From positions 1-44,082 of the forward strand of contig JALWFY010000082.1 of assembly GCA_027013815.1 (NCBI GenBank): 44,082 nucleotides of DNA, read 5' to 3'. Positions 16,388-25,648 of the stretch are shown one piece after another. Numbering within the stretch: position 1 is the stretch's first letter; every line of letters begins with the position of its first letter. This stretch comes from Desulfohalobiaceae bacterium (lineage in GTDB: Bacteria; Desulfobacterota; Desulfovibrionia; Desulfovibrionales; Desulfothermaceae). The notes beneath the pieces are model-generated. The model worked only from the letters and a program-made list of their open reading frames with translations, did no database searches and was not told where the DNA came from. The position numbers were made by a program, and so were the translations under genes.

Positions 16388-17569
16388 TTAGAGTTTTCTT
16401 AAAATAATAGTTGAATGACTTTGAAGAACTCCTCCATTATCGCAGCAAAGTATTATTTCAGGCTCTTTTGTCGAGGTCTTTTCCCCTAACTGTCTATCCC
16501 CACATCTCCCCATTAGCTGCATCACTCCTTCAGTAACAGGGGTAAGCCCCATAAAATAAGCTTCTGATAATAACCCTCCAGAAGTGTTTACAGGTAAAAC
16601 CCCTCCAGGGGCTGTGGCGCCATTTTTGAAAAAATCAACCCCTTCTCCAGGTTTAAAAAAACCATAGTCCTGCATTGTAATTTCAACAGTATAAGTGAAA
16701 CAATCGTAAATTTCACAACCATCTATTGCGTCCAATGATATATCAGCCATTTTAAATGCCATTTCCCCTGATTGTTTGGCTCCAGTATTTTTAGCAAGAT
16801 AATTTGCCTGATGAACATCAACAGAAGGATTTGCTTCTCCTAATCCCATAATGGTTACCACAGGATTCTTTAAATCCCTTGCCCTTTCCACTGTTGTGAC
16901 AATACATGCCCTGCCTCCATCACTGATTAAGGCTGCATCATATTTTCTAAATGGATCCGCAATTAAAGGTGCGTTAATATAGTCTTCCTCTGTTAATGTC
17001 TCATTAAAGTATTGTGCTATAGGATTGAGGTTTGCCCATTTCCTCTGATTTATTGCTATATGTTTCCATGTCTCAGGACCTGTGGAGAATTCAAACATTG
17101 CTCTCTGGGCAGCCATTGCATAATCTCCAACAAAGCCAAATTCGCCATATGCTGCATTATCATTGAAAGGTTCTCCATGAGTGGCTTCTTCTATAAACAT
17201 CCTCCTGCCTGATGCAGCATTGTCAGCGTAGATTATAAGAATATTCTTGCAAAAATTGGCTTCAAGTAGAGATACTGCTTGAATAAACTGATTCCTCTGA
17301 CAAAATGACTCCTGACTTAGCACAGTAGGTTTTATACCAAGATGTTGTGCAACAAGGTAGGGAGTAGCTACTGGCTCGTTAAGCAAAGGATTGAACTGTC
17401 TGTAACAAATCAGACCGTCAATATCCTCTTTACTTAATCCTGCATCTTTAATTGCATTAATGCCAGCTTCAATATAAAAGCTAAGTGCAGTCCTTCCAGG
17501 AACTTTACCCTGAGGAGTGTAACCAACACCAACTATAGCATATTTATCTTTTAATTTTCTTAAATTCAT
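16388..17569 (-). CDS. Thiolase-like protein (SCP-x / lipid-transfer type)
   Basis: 393-residue thiolase-fold protein of the SCP-x group. It begins KDKYAIVGVGYTPQGKVPGRTALSFY and contains KYDAALISDGGRACIV, CEIYDCFTYTVEITMQDYGF and VNTSGGLLSEAYFMG, as in acetyl-CoA acetyltransferase-like/retro-aldolase subunits that need a DUF35 partner. The canonical nucleophile block is atypical (SQESFCQRNQFIQAV), so it may act as an aldolase or a CoA-ester C-C lyase rather than a biosynthetic thiolase. The ATG has no ribosome site, and a promoter at 17576-17604 would start the RNA at this ATG. It is followed by the DUF35 gene. Confidence 0.82.
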   Translation of the reverse strand: MNLRKLKDKYAIVGVGYTPQGKVPGRTALSFYIEAGINAIKDAGLSKEDIDGLICYRQFNPLLNEPVATPYLVAQHLGIKPTVLSQESFCQRNQFIQAVSLLEANFCKNILIIYADNAASGRRMFIEEATHGEPFNDNAAYGEFGFVGDYAMAAQRAMFEFSTGPETWKHIAINQRKWANLNPIAQYFNETLTEEDYINAPLIADPFRKYDAALISDGGRACIVTTVERARDLKNPVVTIMGLGEANPSVDVHQANYLAKNTGAKQSGEMAFKMADISLDAIDGCEIYDCFTYTVEITMQDYGFFKPGEGVDFFKNGATAPGGVLPVNTSGGLLSEAYFMGLTPVTEGVMQLMGRCGDRQLGEKTSTKEPEIILCCDNGGVLQSHSTIILRKL

Positions 17570-17575
17570 GATTTG

Positions 17576-17604
17576 ATTTTATTCTAAATATATCTTTTTG
17601 TCAA
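17576..17604 (-). promoter_or_regulatory. Sigma-70-type promoter, predicted leaderless start of thiolase-like gene
   Basis: On the minus strand TTGACA (17604-17599), a 17-base spacer and TAAAAT (17581-17576). Six bases separate the -10 hexamer from the ATG at 17569, which places the expected transcription start on the A of the ATG. There is no Shine-Dalgarno sequence, in keeping with a leaderless mRNA. Confidence 0.6.
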
Positions 17605-17767
17605 AAAAGTTATTTAAATTTAATCATTAGTCAATAAGTGAACTACTCCTCACTCGGTTACGCGTCATCATCTTCTCCGATGAAATACCAGTGTAAATAG
17701 TAAACTTCAATTACCACAAGAACTAGAAGGTATCTAATAAGAATAGGGATCCATATTTCCCATGTTT

Positions 17768-19522
17768 TTAATTCAATCTATATCCATCCCTCTCAATAGA
17801 GGCATCAAAATATTTACCTACTCCATATTCCCTTCTCCTAAAGAATTTTTCTGGATCAGGCCCGATTATCTGCATCTCTGGATGTTTTCTTTGTTCTTCC
17901 AGGGCTATCTTCATCTCCTTGGTACAACCAGTAGAAAATGTAGCATCTTTTCCTGCCCATATTGGAGGGACCTTTTCTCCCATAAGCTCAAAGCTCTTTT
18001 CAATATCAGATACAGATTGAAAGCGCCATATATCAATTAGCCCACTTCTCTGTACCATCTCCCACATGTACATAAGGTCATCCCCATCCATACCAGGCTC
18101 AAAATGTTCAGCAGGATTTATTATAAAGGTCCCCTCTAATTTTTGTCTCAAATAATTGACAAATGTATTCAAGACTCTAATAGCAACCTGAGTTTGACCA
18201 GGTATACTACCAACAATGGCACTGTAGAACATTACCTTTTGACCATTGGCCTTTGCCTGTCTCATCTCTTCTATTATTGCACGTGCCTTGGCAATGATCT
18301 CTTTTTCAGTAATCTTTCTAACCCTGGGGCTCTTTTCCTTAAAAGAAAAGCTCACTATACCCTGCTTATCCCTGTATATGGCAATAATATCCCTAGTAAA
18401 CTTATGGGAATTCAATATAAGACGCCTATAATTCCCATGCCCCTTTGAAATTATTAGATCAGATTCTTTCCATGCCCTGGCAAATGTAACTGATGTCCTA
18501 TATAAATTTAATCTTTCCCTGGTTCCATCTGAAATAATCACTAATTTTGCCTCATTTAGATGCTTAAGCAACTCCTTTTTTGAGACCTCTTTTTTGTCCA
18601 CTATCCTTGCATCCTGAAATAGATGTTCCAATACATCACAGTGTTCCCTGTCCCAAAATGTTGGATAATCAAAGTAAAATCCCTCTTTTAAGGCCAAAAT
18701 CACCCTGTGTCCCATCCTGATTAGCCTTTTTATAATAAGAAAATCAAACAAGATCCCCCCACTGGAATCTGGGAGATACAAGATAGTGAGTTCATCTTCT
18801 CTTGTCTCAAACAACCCTTTATGGAGCACTCCATCAAATCCATCCATCTGTCTCAGCAAGGAGTAGTTTTTAGCTATTTCCCCATTTTTCCAGATTTCAC
18901 TTTGAAGGGATAGGCAAAAAAGCCTTTTTAATTCCATTAAATCCAAATAATTTCTCACTTCGTGAATATTCTTGCACTGGATCTGTTCAGAGTCACATGA
19001 GGTAATAAAACTTGAAAATTCTTTGGTATCTATAAATTCCTTGGCCCTTTTATTGAACTCATGTTTCCTTTTTAGATATGGGTCCATTTGAGCCGATTGG
19101 GAGAGTACAATTGTGAGCATCCTCTTATTTAGACGAGAGGGTATTATAAAAGGAGACCTGTATGCCTTTTGAAACTTGTGTTTGCAAAGGGTGATAATCT
19201 TTTTATGGGAATATTTATCGTGTACAATCAAATAAATAAGTTTTGCCATATTTTTCCACAATTCCCTGTATTCCTTTTTTAGTTCCTCACTCTTTTCTGA
19301 GTAAAGCAAATTCTTTAGCATCCAATCAGAACATGGAGCAAAGATCTGATTTTCATCTAAGTCCACCATAAACCTAAGTTGCTCTGGTGAGGCATTTTCA
19401 TATGGGTTTGCAAGGTGTTCTATGTTGTTTTCTGTCATAAAATGTAAGATCCATGCATCTAAATATGGATCTTTTCCATAATACAAGTCCAGCACAGAAT
19501 CTAATTTTGGTAATGGAAACAA
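17768..19522 (-). CDS. ARMT1-like (DUF89) domain protein
   Basis: 584-residue protein. The second half matches the DUF89/ARMT1-like fold of metal-dependent damage-control phosphatases: LPDSSGGILFDFLIIKRLI, LVIISDGTRERLNLYRTS and the hallmark DLIISKGHGNYRRL (about residues 354-367). The N-terminal 240 residues are helical and unassigned; a C-terminal part with PAEHFEPGMDGDDLMYMWE and IWAGKDATFSTGCTKEM is also unassigned. Family members hydrolyse phosphorylated damaged metabolites; the substrate here is unknown. The start is a TTG at 19522 with GGAGG eight bases upstream. It follows trmFO by about 75 bases. Confidence 0.75.
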   Translation of the reverse strand: MFPLPKLDSVLDLYYGKDPYLDAWILHFMTENNIEHLANPYENASPEQLRFMVDLDENQIFAPCSDWMLKNLLYSEKSEELKKEYRELWKNMAKLIYLIVHDKYSHKKIITLCKHKFQKAYRSPFIIPSRLNKRMLTIVLSQSAQMDPYLKRKHEFNKRAKEFIDTKEFSSFITSCDSEQIQCKNIHEVRNYLDLMELKRLFCLSLQSEIWKNGEIAKNYSLLRQMDGFDGVLHKGLFETREDELTILYLPDSSGGILFDFLIIKRLIRMGHRVILALKEGFYFDYPTFWDREHCDVLEHLFQDARIVDKKEVSKKELLKHLNEAKLVIISDGTRERLNLYRTSVTFARAWKESDLIISKGHGNYRRLILNSHKFTRDIIAIYRDKQGIVSFSFKEKSPRVRKITEKEIIAKARAIIEEMRQAKANGQKVMFYSAIVGSIPGQTQVAIRVLNTFVNYLRQKLEGTFIINPAEHFEPGMDGDDLMYMWEMVQRSGLIDIWRFQSVSDIEKSFELMGEKVPPIWAGKDATFSTGCTKEMKIALEEQRKHPEMQIIGPDPEKFFRRREYGVGKYFDASIERDGYRLN

Positions 19523-19596
19523 GACAAATACCTCCTACTAGTGAAATACCATAATGCCATCATTATCTTTTTTAACTTTACTATCCTAAGAGTGGA

Positions 19597-20922
19597 TTAT
19601 TTTATACCTAAACCCTGCTTCCAGTCCTCGAAGTATTTGAGCGCCCTTTTTGCCATCATCTCTCTTCTCTTAGACTTTTTTGCCCGTATATTTAAAGGCG
19701 CCATAAGTCCAAAGTTCACATTCATTGGTTGAAAATCCTTTTTTTCTTCCCTTAAATGAGACAGTAACCCACCAAGGGCGCATTCCTTTGGGGGAAGGGA
19801 TATTTTATGTCCAGAAAATTTACTTGCCAAATAGAGCCCTAAAAATAGTCCACATGCAGAAGACTCCACATATCCTTCCACCCCAGTTATCTGACCTGCC
19901 AAATATACATTTTTCAATGATTTCAGTTCCAGATACTCAGATAATACCTTGGGACCATTTACATAAGTGTTTCTATGTATGCTCCCAAGCCTCAAAAATT
20001 CCGCATTCTCTAGACCAGGGATCATTCTAAATACCCTCTTCTGTTCATTGTATTTAAGTTTAGTCTGAAATCCCACAAGATTGAACATGGTCTTTTCTAG
20101 GTTTTCAGCCCTAAGCTGTACCACTGCAAAAGCGCTCTTCCCAGTTTTGGGGTCTATTAGTCCAACTGGTTTTAATGGCCCATATGCAAGGGTCAATTCT
20201 CCCCTCTGTGCCATTGTCTCAATTGGGAGACAACCTTCAAAATGGATTTCCTTCTCAAAACCCTTTGGTTCTACTTTTTTTCCATTTATAAGCCCTTCCC
20301 TAAATCTATAATATTCTTCTTCTGTCATTGGACAATTTACATAGTCCTTTGATTCCATGTCATAGCGAGACCCCCAAAAGACCTTATCCCAATTTATACT
20401 ATCAGCACTGACAATTGGTGCTATTGCATCATAAAAATATAGCTCATCTTCCCCAATACTATTTAATAAGTCCTTTGCCAGGGGCTCAGAAATAAGGGGA
20501 CCTGCAGCAATTACCAGCACGTCATAAGGGGTAAGTACAGGGTCATGGAGAGACAGGATTTCTCTCCTTATGATCTCCACATTGGAACTTTGATCTAAGG
20601 TATTGGTAATATATTCTGAAAACCTCTCTCTATCCACTGCCAATGACTTACCAGCAGGGACCTCGGTTTTAAGGGCCGCTTTTATAACAATAGAATCTAA
20701 CTCTTGCATCTCATACTTTAATAAACCCACTGCGCTGGTAATTTCTTTGGATCGAAGGGAATTGGAACACACCAATTCACCTAATTTTTCCGATTTATGG
20801 GCAGGGGAAAATTTCTCAGGTTTCATCTCATAAATGTGGGTCTTAAACCCACGCATCATCAATTGATTTGCCACTTCACAACCAGCAAGTCCCCCACCAA
20901 TTATTGCAATCTTTGGCTTCAC
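19597..20922 (-). CDS. trmFO: Methylenetetrahydrofolate-tRNA-(uracil-5-)-methyltransferase TrmFO
   Basis: Flavoenzyme that makes the T54 methyl group of the tRNA T-loop using methylene-THF and FADH2. It has the FAD motif IGGGLAGCEVANQL, YEMKPEKFSPAHKS, the characteristic LVCSNSLRS with the flavin-linked Cys, CPMTEEEY, and AGQITGVEGYVESSACG. The frame opens at ATG 20943, but AAAGGAGG lies just before an in-frame GTG at 20922, directly ahead of the FAD motif, giving 441 residues, the usual family size. It follows the DUF2333 gene closely and precedes the ARMT1-like gene. Confidence 0.93.
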   Translation of the reverse strand: MKPKIAIIGGGLAGCEVANQLMMRGFKTHIYEMKPEKFSPAHKSEKLGELVCSNSLRSKEITSAVGLLKYEMQELDSIVIKAALKTEVPAGKSLAVDRERFSEYITNTLDQSSNVEIIRREILSLHDPVLTPYDVLVIAAGPLISEPLAKDLLNSIGEDELYFYDAIAPIVSADSINWDKVFWGSRYDMESKDYVNCPMTEEEYYRFREGLINGKKVEPKGFEKEIHFEGCLPIETMAQRGELTLAYGPLKPVGLIDPKTGKSAFAVVQLRAENLEKTMFNLVGFQTKLKYNEQKRVFRMIPGLENAEFLRLGSIHRNTYVNGPKVLSEYLELKSLKNVYLAGQITGVEGYVESSACGLFLGLYLASKFSGHKISLPPKECALGGLLSHLREEKKDFQPMNVNFGLMAPLNIRAKKSKRREMMAKRALKYFEDWKQGLGIK

Positions 20923-20954
20923 ACCACCTCCTTTGTACAACAAGGTACTAAGTA

Positions 20955-21992
20955 CTATCTATTCAATGAACTAGTTACATCGTTTAATCTCTCCATAACT
21001 GTAATTAAATATCTTGCCATCTTACCCCTGTGGTCTGCAAAGATAGAATCTTCTGATCCCCTTAAGACAATCAATGGATCAAAATTGCATATCTTGTCCA
21101 TGGCATCAAATGCCAGTTTTAAATTATCAGCCCCTCCTCTATTTTCTATCTCAGGATAAAGATGGGCAAGTACATGTAGGAAATCTCTTAAAACCAGTAT
21201 TACTCCCTGGGTATAATATATCCTGTCATCTAATTCTGAATATTTCACCTTTTCATTTGGCTCCACCAGAAGACCAAGGGGTTGATCTAAAAATTCAGGG
21301 CTCAAGATATAAGCGAAAACAGCATATAGTTTATCACTCCTCACATTGAACACTGCCTCTCCCTTGAGCAGCCTTTTTTCATATCTCCTTATCATTGCAA
21401 TACCTTTTTTATATTGATCCTCTGAGGAAGGGAACCACCAGCTATCTGGAGAAAAGGCAAAGTACTGTTCCCTGGCCTTTTTTAGGTCCTCGTCCTCTGC
21501 CCCAGCACCTCCATATTTTGCAAAATTTGTTGACAAAAAGTTTACAAGGAGCCTTGTGGCAAAGATAACCCCTCTCTGTCTATTCCTTCTATTGTCAGGC
21601 CATGCAGTGGGCGAGATAGCCAGGTCATTTACTGTCCATCCAAATCTTGAATTTAATTCATCATTTAGCCTATTTATTATGGCCTCGCAAATGGCCACCC
21701 CTTTTTTTGCCTCAGGTGAATCTGGACCTGTGGTCTTCATCAAGTTCACTATGTTGGAATCTAGCTTGGGAAACCTCGTTGGATCAATCATTCTATACAA
21801 ACCATTTAGAGACCACAAGATACCAAGACCTATGGGCCAAATAAGTACCACGACCAAGGAAAATATAATTAAATATTTGACCCACCAGACCATGGCCTTA
21901 GCAGGTATTGGTGGCAATACCTTTTTACGGGTCTTTTTAGCTGAAATACTCTTTTTGGTTCGCTTAACACCCTTGTCTTTTTTATTTTCCAT
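20955..21992 (-). CDS. DUF2333 family membrane-anchored protein
   Basis: 345-residue protein with a very basic N-terminus (residues 1-26), a single membrane segment (about 37-62) and a large remaining domain with ICEAIINRLNDELNSRFGWTVNDLA, SPTAWPDNRRNRQRGV and AREQYFAFSPDSWWFPSSEDQY, which identify DUF2333. The function of the family is unknown; the topology suggests an inner-membrane anchor with a periplasmic domain. It lies 33 bases ahead of trmFO on the same strand and is divergent from the M23 peptidase, with a 178-base shared upstream region. Confidence 0.85.
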   Translation of the reverse strand: MENKKDKGVKRTKKSISAKKTRKKVLPPIPAKAMVWWVKYLIIFSLVVVLIWPIGLGILWSLNGLYRMIDPTRFPKLDSNIVNLMKTTGPDSPEAKKGVAICEAIINRLNDELNSRFGWTVNDLAISPTAWPDNRRNRQRGVIFATRLLVNFLSTNFAKYGGAGAEDEDLKKAREQYFAFSPDSWWFPSSEDQYKKGIAMIRRYEKRLLKGEAVFNVRSDKLYAVFAYILSPEFLDQPLGLLVEPNEKVKYSELDDRIYYTQGVILVLRDFLHVLAHLYPEIENRGGADNLKLAFDAMDKICNFDPLIVLRGSEDSIFADHRGKMARYLITVMERLNDVTSSLNR

Positions 21993-22170
21993 AATACAAC
22001 TCCTTGATTTAATAGATTCATATTTTTTATGGCACTTTAAATATAGACCTGGCTAAAACTCACTCCATTTTATGGATTTCTAAAAAACACTTGAAAATTA
22101 ATATATATCTGAGTATATGCACAGACAAATTAGTTAACCGAAATTCCAAAAAATCACAAGAAGCCAGTCA

Positions 22171-23040
22171 ATGAGAACAAAAATATTTTCTAAAATTATA
22201 TACCTGTCCCTTTTCTACTTAATAATCTTTGCCCTATTCTCCCAAGGGGCCATTGCAAAGGGATACATAAAAGTTAGTGCCCCCAAATATACAGTCCTTG
22301 GAGAACCATTTAAAATCCTGATACATTCCAGGCAAAATAGTCCAATTTCACTGTATTGGCTTGGTAGGAAGATAACCCTTTATCCCAAAAACAAATTATA
22401 TTCTTATTCTCTGATCTTAGGTAGTGATGTAAAAAAGGATCGGCCAGGTTATAAAGAACTAAAAATTTATGCAAAACATATAAAAATAATTAGATTAATT
22501 CAGCTAAAAAAAAGGAGGTTATCCATAACTAGAATTAGGGTCTCAAAAAAATTTTCCCATCTAACCAGAGAAGAACTTCACAGATATTTTAAGGACCAAA
22601 AAATAATAGAAAAGATCCTCTCTAGGTTCACTCAAAAGAGATATTTTACTCCTCATTTTATAAGACCTGTGCCTTATCCTATTACCTCGCCCTATGGGAG
22701 GGTAAGAATCATAAACGGGAGCAAGAAATCCATTCATACTGGCGTGGATTATAAGGCCCCTATTGGATCTAAGATCAGGGCCATAAATTCAGGTATGGTA
22801 GTATTTATAGACAATCAACTATTTACAGGAAGATCCATTTACATTGACCATGGCATGGGTATTGTGAGTATGTATTTTCATCTGTCTAAACCCTTGGTAT
22901 ATGAAGGAGAATATGTAAAAAAAGGACAAATAATAGGACTCTCTGGTGCCACAGGAAGGGTATCTGGCCCCCACCTCCACCTTGGAGTAAGTATATTGGG
23001 GAAATTAGTTGACCCTTGCGCTCTCATTAAAAAATTCTAA
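22171..23040 (+). CDS. Exported M23-family (LytM-like) peptidase
   Basis: 289-residue periplasmic protein with a signal peptide (residues 1-29, ending in GAIAKG), an N-terminal region of unknown function and a C-terminal LytM/M23 domain from about 165. The zinc ligands are His189 and Asp193 (HTGVD) and His270 of GPHLHLG; catalytic His237 (FHLS) and His268 are also present, so it should be an active peptidoglycan endopeptidase. The linked neighbours do not narrow its role. Its stop codon overlaps that of the convergent unknown gene. Confidence 0.9.
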   Translation: MRTKIFSKIIYLSLFYLIIFALFSQGAIAKGYIKVSAPKYTVLGEPFKILIHSRQNSPISLYWLGRKITLYPKNKLYSYSLILGSDVKKDRPGYKELKIYAKHIKIIRLIQLKKRRLSITRIRVSKKFSHLTREELHRYFKDQKIIEKILSRFTQKRYFTPHFIRPVPYPITSPYGRVRIINGSKKSIHTGVDYKAPIGSKIRAINSGMVVFIDNQLFTGRSIYIDHGMGIVSMYFHLSKPLVYEGEYVKKGQIIGLSGATGRVSGPHLHLGVSILGKLVDPCALIKKF

Positions 23041-23465
23041 TCTCCTTTTTCCAAGGAGTAAGTACTATAATCAAAAAATTTTGCAAATAATAGTCCCTTA
23101 CCTTTAAACATATTCACTGAACTCATTATATAAGAAGCTAGGCCCTGCCTAGTTTCAAGGTCTAGGGAATTAAAAAACAAAAAAACCTCATCATCGTCCA
23201 TCTCCTTTATCTTTTCCCATAACTTTTCAGGAGAATTATCTTCCATACCTATCCTTTCCTCCTCCTGTTGTTTAAAAAATTCTTCACCCTGGATTAAGAC
23301 GTTGTCTAGGCTATTTTTTAAATGGTAAATATAGGTCTTAAATGTATCAAGGTTCTCAATGTGATCGGCAATTGATATCTTTTTATCCCCATTTATAAAA
23401 AAGATATCAAGAGAAACAGAACCATCTGTCTTATAATCTTTTGTAATTATAAATCTATGTTCCAT
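23037..23465 (-). CDS. Hypothetical protein, 142 residues
   Basis: I do not recognise this protein. It is acidic, without a signal peptide or membrane segment. The first half (TKDYKTDGSVSLDIFFINGDKKISIADHIENLDTF in pieces) looks beta-rich, and the second half is helical, with KLWEKIKEMDDDEVFLFF. It starts 13 bases after the hypE stop, so it is probably the last gene of the argB-hypD-hypE operon, and it ends in a tail-to-tail overlap with the M23 gene. A role in hydrogenase maturation is only suggested by position. Confidence 0.65.
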   Translation of the reverse strand: MEHRFIITKDYKTDGSVSLDIFFINGDKKISIADHIENLDTFKTYIYHLKNSLDNVLIQGEEFFKQQEEERIGMEDNSPEKLWEKIKEMDDDEVFLFFNSLDLETRQGLASYIMSSVNMFKGKGLLFAKFFDYSTYSLEKGD

Positions 23466-23478
23466 GACAAAAACCTAT

Positions 23479-24480
23479 TCAGCAGATCCTTGGTAGATGT
23501 TCACCTTCTAACATAGAAAGGAGTCTCCTACCTCCAATAGGTGTCTCTAATATTACCTTTCCTTTGGGGGAATCTACTACCTGTCCTATAATTTTTGCAT
23601 CCTTTCCAAGCTCATCTTTCTGAAGAATATTTAAGGCGTTAGTAGAATATTCTTTAGGTAATATACATATAAACTTTCCTTCATTTGCAAGATATAGCGG
23701 GTCTAACCCAAGTATATCACAACCTTCCTTTATTCCAGGCTTTATGGGTATATCCTCTTCCTTTACCTCTATGCCAACATTGGACTGCAATGCAATTTCA
23801 TTTAACGTGGTTGCAAGTCCTCCCCTTGTAGGGTCTCTAAGTACATGGATTTGAGGTATTCTTGTTATCAACTCTAAAATCAATTTATTTAACGGGGCAC
23901 AATCACTCTTTAAATCAAAATCCATTGAAATCCCTTTTCTTGTACTAAATATTGTAAGCCCATGGTCTCCTATTGTGCCGCTCACAATTACAACATCACC
24001 AGGACACGCACTACTACCAGATAGGGGAGTATCCATAATTACCTCACCTACTCCACTGGTATTTATAAAGATCCTGTCCACACTTCCCCTTGGAACCACC
24101 TTGGTATCACCAGTTACTATGTAGATCCCAGCCTTTTTCGCAGTATTTGCCATGGACTCAACTATTTTCTCCAGGTCATCAAAATCCATGCCCTCTTCAA
24201 TAATAAATCCACAACTAAGATATCTTGGAATTGCGCCTAACATTGCAATATCATTTACTGTGCCTGATACACACAAAGAACCAATATCCCCCCCAGGGAA
24301 AAATATTGGATCTATGGTATATGTGTCAGTACTAAAAGAAATCTTACCATTTAATTCAAGATATGCTGCATCGTCTAAAGAATCCAATATTTGATTTGAA
24401 AGGTGTTTCACAAAAATCTCTTTTATAAGCCTCTGACTTGCAAGCCCGCCACTACCATGATCCAATAAAATGGTATCCAT
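23479..24480 (-). CDS. hypE: Hydrogenase maturation protein HypE
   Basis: 333-residue HypE, which dehydrates a C-terminal thiocarboxamide made by HypF to a thiocyanate, the source of the cyanide ligands of the NiFe hydrogenase site. It begins LLDHGSGGLASQRLI, has the ATP-binding core (SFSTDTYTIDPIFFPGGDIG, PRGSVDRIFI) and ends exactly in LPRIC, whose last Cys carries the ligand precursor. GGGAGAG precedes the ATG. It follows hypD by 71 bases. HypF, HypC, HypA and HypB are not in the window. Confidence 0.94.
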   Translation of the reverse strand: MDTILLDHGSGGLASQRLIKEIFVKHLSNQILDSLDDAAYLELNGKISFSTDTYTIDPIFFPGGDIGSLCVSGTVNDIAMLGAIPRYLSCGFIIEEGMDFDDLEKIVESMANTAKKAGIYIVTGDTKVVPRGSVDRIFINTSGVGEVIMDTPLSGSSACPGDVVIVSGTIGDHGLTIFSTRKGISMDFDLKSDCAPLNKLILELITRIPQIHVLRDPTRGGLATTLNEIALQSNVGIEVKEEDIPIKPGIKEGCDILGLDPLYLANEGKFICILPKEYSTNALNILQKDELGKDAKIIGQVVDSPKGKVILETPIGGRRLLSMLEGEHLPRIC

Positions 24481-24551
24481 ATCCTCTCCCTAAAAAATAG
24501 ATTTCTTTGTGTTCAAAAAACTTATAACCATAGCATTTATTTCATGTCCTT

Positions 24552-25637
24552 TTAATCATTTGAGCCTAGGCCATATTTATAAAAAGCAGCACAACTGCCC
24601 TCAGTTGAAACCATACATGGCCCAACTGGACTTAATGGAGTACATTTTTTGCCAAATAATGGGCATTTGTCTGGAGATATCTTACCCTGCAATACCTCTC
24701 CACACCTACATCCCTTTGGTTCTTTAACATCTTGAAATTTCAAATCAAATCTTTTTTTTGCATCAAATTTTGAATATTTATCTGAGATCTCCAATCCACT
24801 CCCTTCGATTGTCCCTATACCCCTCCAAAGGCCATCATGGGGCCTAAATACCTCACTTATTATCTCCTGGGCCCTTTTATTCCCCTCTGCCTTTACTGCA
24901 CGAGTATATTGATTTAAAATCCTTACATTTCCTCCTATGTCCATCTTTATCATCAAGTATATTGCTTGTAATATATCTATTGCCTCAAAACCAGAAATAA
25001 CAGCAGGTATATTGAATTCTTTGGCCAAGAATTCATATGGTTTTACACCAATTACAGTGGACACATGTCCTGGTAACAAAAATCCATGGATCTCTATATC
25101 CTTTGAAGTAACCAGAAACCTCAATGCCGGGGGAACCAATTTATGACACGACAAAACACTAAAATTTTCAATCCCCATCTTTTGAGCCTGGACTATTGTA
25201 GCACCTACTGTAGGCACAGTGGTCTCAAAACCAATACCCCAAAAAACCACCTCTTTATCTGGATTTTCAATTGCAATCTTTAAGCTATCCAATGGAGAAT
25301 AACATATTTCAATTTTCGCCCCTTTCGCCCTAAGTTCTTTTAAGGTCATACCCCTATGGTCTGGCACCCTCATCATATCCCCAAATATGGTGAGTACCAC
25401 ATCTTTTTGCTCTGCCAGATCCATGCCCAGGGCAATCTCAGCAGGATGAGTGACGCATACAGGACATCCGGGACCAGAAACATGCTTTAATTTATCTGAA
25501 AATAAAGAGCGAAGACCAGTTCTAAATATTGCCACAGTATGAGTCCCGCACACCTCCATAAACCTAAATGGAGCTGACAAAAGTCCATCTATTTCCTGTA
25601 AAAGTGTATTTATCTCTTGTCTTTCATTTGATTTCAA
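24552..25637 (-). CDS. hypD: Hydrogenase maturation protein HypD
   Basis: 361-residue Fe-S scaffold that, with HypC, assembles the Fe(CN)2CO unit of NiFe hydrogenases. It shows EVCGTHT (Cys30), GPGCPVCVTH (Cys58 and Cys61), GFETTVP, GFLLPGHVS, and the C-terminal cluster region GCRCGEVLQGK and CPLFGKKC, with GPCMVSTEGSCAA. All expected cysteines are present. It is placed 11 bases after argB, an unrelated arginine gene, and 71 bases before hypE. Confidence 0.94.
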   Translation of the reverse strand: MKSNERQEINTLLQEIDGLLSAPFRFMEVCGTHTVAIFRTGLRSLFSDKLKHVSGPGCPVCVTHPAEIALGMDLAEQKDVVLTIFGDMMRVPDHRGMTLKELRAKGAKIEICYSPLDSLKIAIENPDKEVVFWGIGFETTVPTVGATIVQAQKMGIENFSVLSCHKLVPPALRFLVTSKDIEIHGFLLPGHVSTVIGVKPYEFLAKEFNIPAVISGFEAIDILQAIYLMIKMDIGGNVRILNQYTRAVKAEGNKRAQEIISEVFRPHDGLWRGIGTIEGSGLEISDKYSKFDAKKRFDLKFQDVKEPKGCRCGEVLQGKISPDKCPLFGKKCTPLSPVGPCMVSTEGSCAAFYKYGLGSND

Positions 25638-25648
25638 ATAACACTCCT

